Made by a program: the position numbers and the translations under genes. Source: Warburgia ugandensis (Eukaryota > Streptophyta > Magnoliopsida > Canellales > Canellaceae). From it: DNA of 64,000 nucleotides. Below, one piece after another: positions 58,731-64,000 of this stretch. Numbering within the stretch: the stretch's first letter is position 1; each line of letters starts with the position of its first letter. The stretch is taken from NCBI GenBank assembly GCA_035236585.1, contig CP141131.1:19443103-19507102 (forward strand), written 5' to 3'. The notes under the pieces were generated by a model. It was given only the letters and a program-made list of their open reading frames with translations. It was not told the origin of the DNA and did no database searches.

Positions 58731-60060
58731 CATTTTGATGGTGACAAACCATTTTCTTACAATCTAACATTTTTCTTGAGTGCATCTATTAGTAAAAAGC
58801 CATCAAAGATGTTTTCAAGATGATCCAAGAAAACCTAAGTTCATTTCAAGGTGATCCAAGATTACTTTAAGCATTTTAAGATGACACCTAAGCAGGTCAA
58901 GAGAATGCAAGATGTTCCAAGAAGTTTCAAGATGATCCAAGCATGTTTCCAATCTCAAAAAGATAATTTAAGAGCATCTAGGGACTCAACTTTTTGAGAA
59001 AAATGTATGCAAAGAATGACTACTCAACTAGTTTATATCTATGTACCAAAGGGCATTACCTAACTACTTTGTCAACTAATGGACCTAACTTTATGTGAAA
59101 AAATATTTACATAGCTCAAATAGTAATAAATTCACCAAAACTAGTCAACTAATCAGAGTGAAGTGTTGATTTTTGGTATCAACTAGCAGACTAGCAAGCC
59201 AAACTACTAGTTTAAGGAAGATTGTCATGTGAAGTGAGTAGTAGACTAAGGAAGATTGTCATGGGAAGTGATTAGTAGACTAAGGAAGATTGCCATGGGA
59301 AGTCATTAGTAGGCTATGTTTAGACAAACTAGTAAACTAGTTAAGAAGGGCTTCAATTACATTTTTGTAGATCAAAGCTTGAGGAGGATTTGGGGATTAT
59401 TAAGAATAACAAATACTAGTCCAGCCCTTCAAGCTCTAATTCTTCTCCAAACTCCAAGCTCAAATTCTTGTAACCTTTTGAGTTGTAAAACTATGTTTTT
59501 CTCTCTCTTTCTATTCTATTGTATTTTTGAGAACGAACTCTTGTTATACTTCTTTTCATTCTTGTTCATTGTTTGAGAGGGAGACTTGCTTTGAGGCTTG
59601 GTTAAATAGCCTTATTTTATTATTTTCCTTCTTTCAGGTGTTTCATTATTGTAAGAAGCACTTCTACAAGGGCACTTTTCATTGGTTACTGACTAGTATA
59701 GCATTAACTAGTTGTAAAATCTTGTAGGGATTAGTGAAAACTCAACATAACAATAGCTTTGAGAGAAAGAAAGTGCCTTTGTTAGTTGGCCAAACCTTTA
59801 TACATCCTTTTGTCTCCCAATTACAGTCCACATATTTGTTACATTACTTGTGAATTGTGATAAATTAAGATTGTAAGAACCATTTAGACTCTTTCAAGGT
59901 ATAGAGTTAGAGTTTTTGAAAAGAACTCTCTTTGGGACCAACAACATCATGCCTCCGTCTTCAAACTAATAAATCGTCTCTTTTGCTTTTGTTGATCACT
60001 ACACGTTGATATACAAATAAGAGTTTAGAATTTTTGTATGCTTTCTGCTCTAGTAACTGA
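58731..60060 (+). mobile_element. Possible copia (SIRE-like) LTR remnant
   Basis: The opening TTTTGATGGTGACAAACCATTT and the repeated GATGATCCAAGA / AAGGTGATCCAAGA motifs (58820-58940) resemble the start of SIRE/Maximus-type copia LTRs. The tract continues through a 34-bp tandem repeat to T-rich sequence. I could not fix the ends or a target duplication, so limits and assignment are tentative. Confidence 0.35.
59205..59306 (+). repeat. 34-bp tandem repeat, three copies
   Basis: The unit TAGTAGACTAAGGAAGATTG followed by TCATGGGAAGTGAT is repeated at about 59205, 59239 and 59273 with few changes. Confidence 0.85.
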
Positions 60061-61977
60061 TTTATTACTAATTTCCCAGCATCATATATTCGCAGGCCCC
60101 ACATCACCAACAAGCTATGAACACAATTTCAACTATTTTTCAACAAGCCTATGATTTACATCATTTTAAATTCCTTATGGGGCCATAGTAATTAAAGACA
60201 GACCTCTGAGAAATCAATTCCACCTTGATCGACCCAATTAACAAAATTTTTAGTTTCCAGGTAGATTACACTTGAGGATTCTAAATATGGTTGAGTTATG
60301 GATTTGTCTATTGTGTTTGCCTATGATTGAATGGATTGGGTTTAGATTCTCTTTCTAAATTCTCTCCTATCTCTATTTTTCCTCCAGAAAGGCTACTAAT
60401 GCAATCAACTTTGGAAGAAGCAATGGAATAGTAAAAGAACTATTCTATAAGTTGGAGCACCAAATTACCCTTTAATTGATATTTGTTCATCCCTTAATTT
60501 TTATTAGTATAGAACATTGATATATAAGGCTAAATAATGAATAGGACGTAGGCATGCAAGAATAACCATTAACAATGATACATTATAAAATTTAATGATG
60601 CCAACTATAACCATCGAGGTCCTACTTCCTCGAGGACCTTTTTTCCTTCTTTGGGTGCTAACCAACTAAGAATTTCACCAATGTCTTGGTGGTCCTCAAA
60701 ATCATAAATGACTAGAACTAAGTGAATCATCTCTTGCTAGAACTTGTTCATCATAAGAGCTGGATCCTAACTCTACCAGTTTGGAACAAAATGAAGAATA
60801 ACTGCTTTTGAATCCCTTCAGAGTTTTTGCAGGCAAGATGGAGCCTTCTTAGGATTGGGAAAAATGATTAAATTGAATGGTGATCTTTCAAATGATTATC
60901 CTGTTGGTAAACATGTGAAGATCCATAGATCCTAGCTGATGCACTTGTGCAATTGATAACTAGATCTTTCTATGAATGTACTAGTTTAAAAGGTTTAATT
61001 CGAGGATCTAGGCTCTTGCTATTTAATTTTCTTGTTCACAAATTATACCTTAAAATGGTTAAATGGGGTATGGCTTTGGTGCATGGCTTATCCATGGCAT
61101 GGTGTAACATGTAAATGATTTGCATCATCAAATGTGGAGGCTACTCTTGTACTTTTTGTCCCATTTCCTGCAAAGAAAAATATCATCCATCATATAAGGA
61201 ACTCTTAAACTTTTTTTTATCTTGAGTAGACAACAAATAAATAGCACTCTTTCCAATCTAAACTCCAGTAGATGGAAAGACTTTGAGAAGAACTTTAACT
61301 GATAAAACACTTAAAAAATCGTCAGTTAACATACAATTTCAGTACAAAATCTATTGCTTGTAAATTGGATAGAGAGTTTTGTCTTCTCCATTCTGACTAG
61401 CTTGAATCTGGAAGTTTAGTTGTCTTATTTCGACACTTTTATCTACTGATTTACTCTTAGCAATTTACTAAAGACTTTATATTAGGATAATGTAGCTAGC
61501 ATATGCAGTGACTAAAAGCTAGCTCACAAAGAAGATATTGTCTATTGTTTCTGTTTGGAGGAATCTAAAATTCCATGTCAAGAAGAAAGATACGATAAAC
61601 AAAGCTCTATGCATGTTGTTGGGATATGTTGATACAACTTTGTGTGTGTGCATGCGCTTTATCTTATAGATTTGGTTGGCTGGGGTCCTGTTTAAAGATC
61701 ATCATTTTCTTGATTCAATTGAAATATGTAGGTTACTTTTGGTGAAGCTTGAAATAACTGATGCAAGTGTTGTATGTCAGACTGAAGAATTTGCAAAAAT
61801 TTCTCCCAAGCTTGATGGAACAAAAATGTGAGATACCCTCCTTATAGTTTTTTAGTTCAGTTCTTCTTCTTGCACTACTTAGTCACATGCTTACTTATGT
61901 TATTCCCCCTCTACGATAGGGTAATAGGTTTGTGAAGTTGGAAAGATGCAGAATAGATCCTCAAAGGAAGAGGAAAA
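60061..61977. other. No certain gene; possible upstream exons of the RRM fragment
   Basis: No recognised coding segment. The stretch 61740-61850 reads openly (LLVKLEITDASVVCQTEEFAKISPKL, broken by line limits here) but has no family I can name. Confidence 0.35.
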
Positions 61978-62210
61978 TTGAGTTTCTTGATGAGCCCAAG
62001 AAGATGTGCATATGTTGGAAATCTCTCGTGCAATGTTAAGGAAGACTACATCAGAGACCTTGTCAAAGCCTCCAAAATTACTTGCAAGTTCTGTAGTTTT
62101 GGTCACATAGACTTTGCAGATGATGAATCACTTGAGGAAGCCCTAAAGAAAGACCAAGTAGAAGTGCACGGCAGACCACTAAAAATTGCATATTTGATCC
62201 AAGGATCCCC
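61978..62210 (+). pseudogene. RRM-domain gene fragment, interrupted by a solo LTR
   Basis: An open frame (first ATG at 61990) encodes an RNA-recognition-motif core: RNP2-like CAYVGNL, a helix, RNP1-like FGHIDFADDESLEEAL and the closing GRPLKIAYLI. The wording resembles the RRM of plant phragmoplastin-interacting (PHIP1-like) proteins, which read AYVGNLSW...HVDF...GRPVKI. The loop before RNP1 is shortened (KFCSFGH where KETGEFRGYAH is usual), so RNA contacts would be impaired. There is no convincing upstream context, and an LTR at 62211 cuts the frame, adding about 64 foreign codons before a stop. A last-exon remnant or retrocopy is likely; an active, altered gene is possible but less so. Confidence 0.55.
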
Positions 62211-62546
62211 TGTTATGCAGAAACTAAAATTAAAATATCATCACAAACGCACACAACACAATAGATTTACATGGTTCAACCAATTTGGCCTACATCCACA
62301 GGAAGAGGGAGAATATTATTTTCACTATAATGAGGCAAATTATAAGGAATGCCTTCAATACTGTATATGGCTCCTATTTATAGGAGTTCAGAGGAAGGCT
62401 TGATCTTTTCTACATTAACTCAAACTCTATCTGATAATCCTTATCTAACATTCTTATCCTTATCTGATTGAGCTTCATCCTGATTAATCCTTATCCTGAT
62501 TGATCTTCATCTCATCGACTTCTTTATATGGGAATGGACCGTATCA
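62211..62546 (+). mobile_element. Solo LTR 4 (336 bp) inside the RRM fragment
   Basis: Begins TGTTATGC and ends CGTATCA, with a perfect TCCCC duplication at 62206-62210 and 62547-62551. It contains TTTACATGGTTCAACCAA-TTTGGCCTACATCCAC, a motif I know from many plant copia LTRs, and a TATTTATAGGAG TATA region near 62380. No internal domain adjoins it. Confidence 0.82.
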
Positions 62547-62551
62547 TCCCC

Positions 62552-63395
62552 TTCATTTGAAAATTGCATATGCAATTAGTAATAGAAACTGAAGCAAATG
62601 ATTCATTTATGATATCAATGAAAATGTAGTGCCATTTAATTGAGCTAGAATACTTCTTCAATTGATTGGCATTTTACCATTATATTTCTTATAGGTAAAT
62701 TAATACATACAGAGGAATGCTCCAGCAAGCACGTCCTCATTGTAGACTACTGCAAGGCACTCCAAATTTTCATTATGGCCCCTAATTATGGTTGATAGAC
62801 CATTTATCTTATTTTTTTGAGATTGGATATCCTAGTGGCTTAAAGACATTGATGATTAGACAATTCTAGCATCCAAAATTTGTACTTTGGTCATTACTAA
62901 CAAAATTTTCTTTTGTATGGCTAATGGCAGCAGCAACAGTGATAAACATTCAGTCCTGTATGATTTTGGTTGCTAAGAATCAGATGTTAAAATTTATTTG
63001 GTCCTTAACATTTACAGTTCAAAATCTAAAGTAGTCGTGTGTGGTAATTGCTCATGATAGCTATCCTTGATAGAAGCATAACTGCCATTAACCATCTATT
63101 AAAACGTTCAAATAAGGGGTCCCTAATTCATGTAAAAAATCACTTTGTTCTCCATCATCGTATATCACATAGAATCTGAAGATCTCTTAAAATAACATTA
63201 GATCCCTTAAAACAACATCAGATCCACTGCTATGGCTGGAGGTAAGTTTCTAATCATTTGATTTTGCTTCTGCTTATTTCTGATTTACTGTAAACAATAG
63301 AGATCTAGTCTAACATCAATGCATGGGTTGGATCAACCATCACTGTAGCTTACAATGAGATCATGCTCTATTAGAGAGCATTAATCATAAGCAAG
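62552..63395. other. No gene seen
   Basis: AT-rich; no recognised coding segment. Confidence 0.45.
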
Positions 63396-63410
63396 CTAGG
63401 ATAACAATGA

Positions 63411-63592
63411 AGGAGAGGCTTGCAGCAATGGTTGAGTTGTCGCAGTGTAACTTGGAAGTCATGGGTTCAAGGCGTAGAAACAGCCTCCTGCAAAATACAA
63501 GATAAGGCTACATACTGTAGATCCTTTGTGATCCATCCCTTTCCCCAACCCCTCATATGCAGGAGCTTTGTGCATCGGGCTGCCCTTTTATA
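63411..63592 (+). mobile_element. Au-like SINE, copy 11
   Basis: Diverged full-length copy (B box TGGGTTCAAGGC; AGCCTCCTGCAAAATACAAGAT; CATCGGGCTGCCCTTTT). Flanks share an imperfect 15-bp duplication (CTAGGATAACAATGA at 63396-63410; TTAGGATAGCAATTGA at 63595-63610). Confidence 0.88.
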
Positions 63593-63610
63593 AATTAGGA
63601 TAGCAATTGA

Positions 63611-64000
63611 TTACCACCTTTGTTTAGCCCTTATACAAAATTAAAAGGTCCACCTTTTATTATCCTGACCGGTAAACGGCCCCTATTTTGCATGGAGGGC
63701 TTCCCTTTGGTTGATTAAATTGTTCACTTTACATTTGGCTCTTCATCTTGCATTTCAAACATCGCCATGATTGGATGATTCTAACATCTGAAGTACGTGC
63801 TTTTTACTCCATCATTATAGGCCATTCATTAAACATGCTACCTTATTCGAATTCTAGATTCTATCGAATCAGTAGTCTCACTAGCAATAGTCATCCAGAG
63901 TGGGAGAAATAAGAGGTAACCTAACATGCTCAAAGAATGCCAAGTTTATAGGAAAAAAAAAATGAAATAAGGAAAAGATTATCAAGTTGCTTGTACATAC
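63611..64000. other. No gene seen
   Basis: AT-rich end of the window; nothing recognised. Confidence 0.5.

Noticed and set aside
1..64000. New defence or biosynthetic gene cluster
   Set aside because: The three genes are known, unrelated housekeeping families; the remainder is transposon DNA.

Overview
This window is nuclear DNA from a flowering plant. The evidence is spliced protein genes with GT-AG introns and plant orthologues (an FZR/CCS52-type APC/C activator, an organellar mTERF protein, a plant VPS13), a family of Au-type tRNA-derived SINEs, Ty1/copia and long-LTR debris, an RTE-clade LINE, and a fragment of plastid tRNA-Ile(CAU). Introns are long and repeat-filled, so the genome is probably medium to large. 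I cannot name the species.

Three genes are supported. (1) On the minus strand at 18257-12626 are the first six exons (165 codons) of a VPS13-type lipid-transfer protein. The rest of this very large gene is not recognisable to the left, where the sequence is mostly transposon debris. (2) On the plus strand at 28698-30274 is a two-exon, 497-codon mTERF protein (MTERF8-like) with a probable organelle transit peptide. (3) On the minus strand at 52728-38319 is a complete ten-exon FIZZY-RELATED/CCS52A-type gene (509 codons). Every intron is phase 0. Its 8.4-kb sixth intron carries a full-length LINE, and a solo LTR lies 272 bp upstream of its start codon. A fourth locus at 61.98 kb is an RRM fragment interrupted by a small solo LTR.

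Layout: 1-256 LINE fragment; 285-962 diverged direct repeat; 961-4530 truncated copia element interrupted by GC-rich repeats and a LINE 3' piece; 5.56-5.74 kb SINE; 5843-7829 solo LTR; 8.2-18.3 kb VPS13 exons with SINEs and two TIR elements; 18.7-22.3 kb SINE and a minus-strand solo LTR; 22.86-27.0 kb a second decayed copia element; 27.0-28.0 kb small repeats with inverted arms; 28.3-30.3 kb mTERF gene; 30.3-38.3 kb intergenic DNA with three SINEs in alternating orientation, a plastid tRNA remnant and a 231-bp tandem array; 38.3-52.7 kb FZR gene; 53.0-55.96 kb solo LTR; 56.4-64 kb LINE and LTR fragments, the RRM remnant and a last SINE.

The genes are functionally unrelated (membrane contact sites, organelle gene expression, cell cycle). 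What links the window is transposon turnover: four solo LTRs with perfect 5-bp target duplications, about eleven Au-like SINEs (most with target duplications), and one full-length LINE with a perfect 15-bp duplication. I saw no CRISPR array, operon, or novel multi-gene system.
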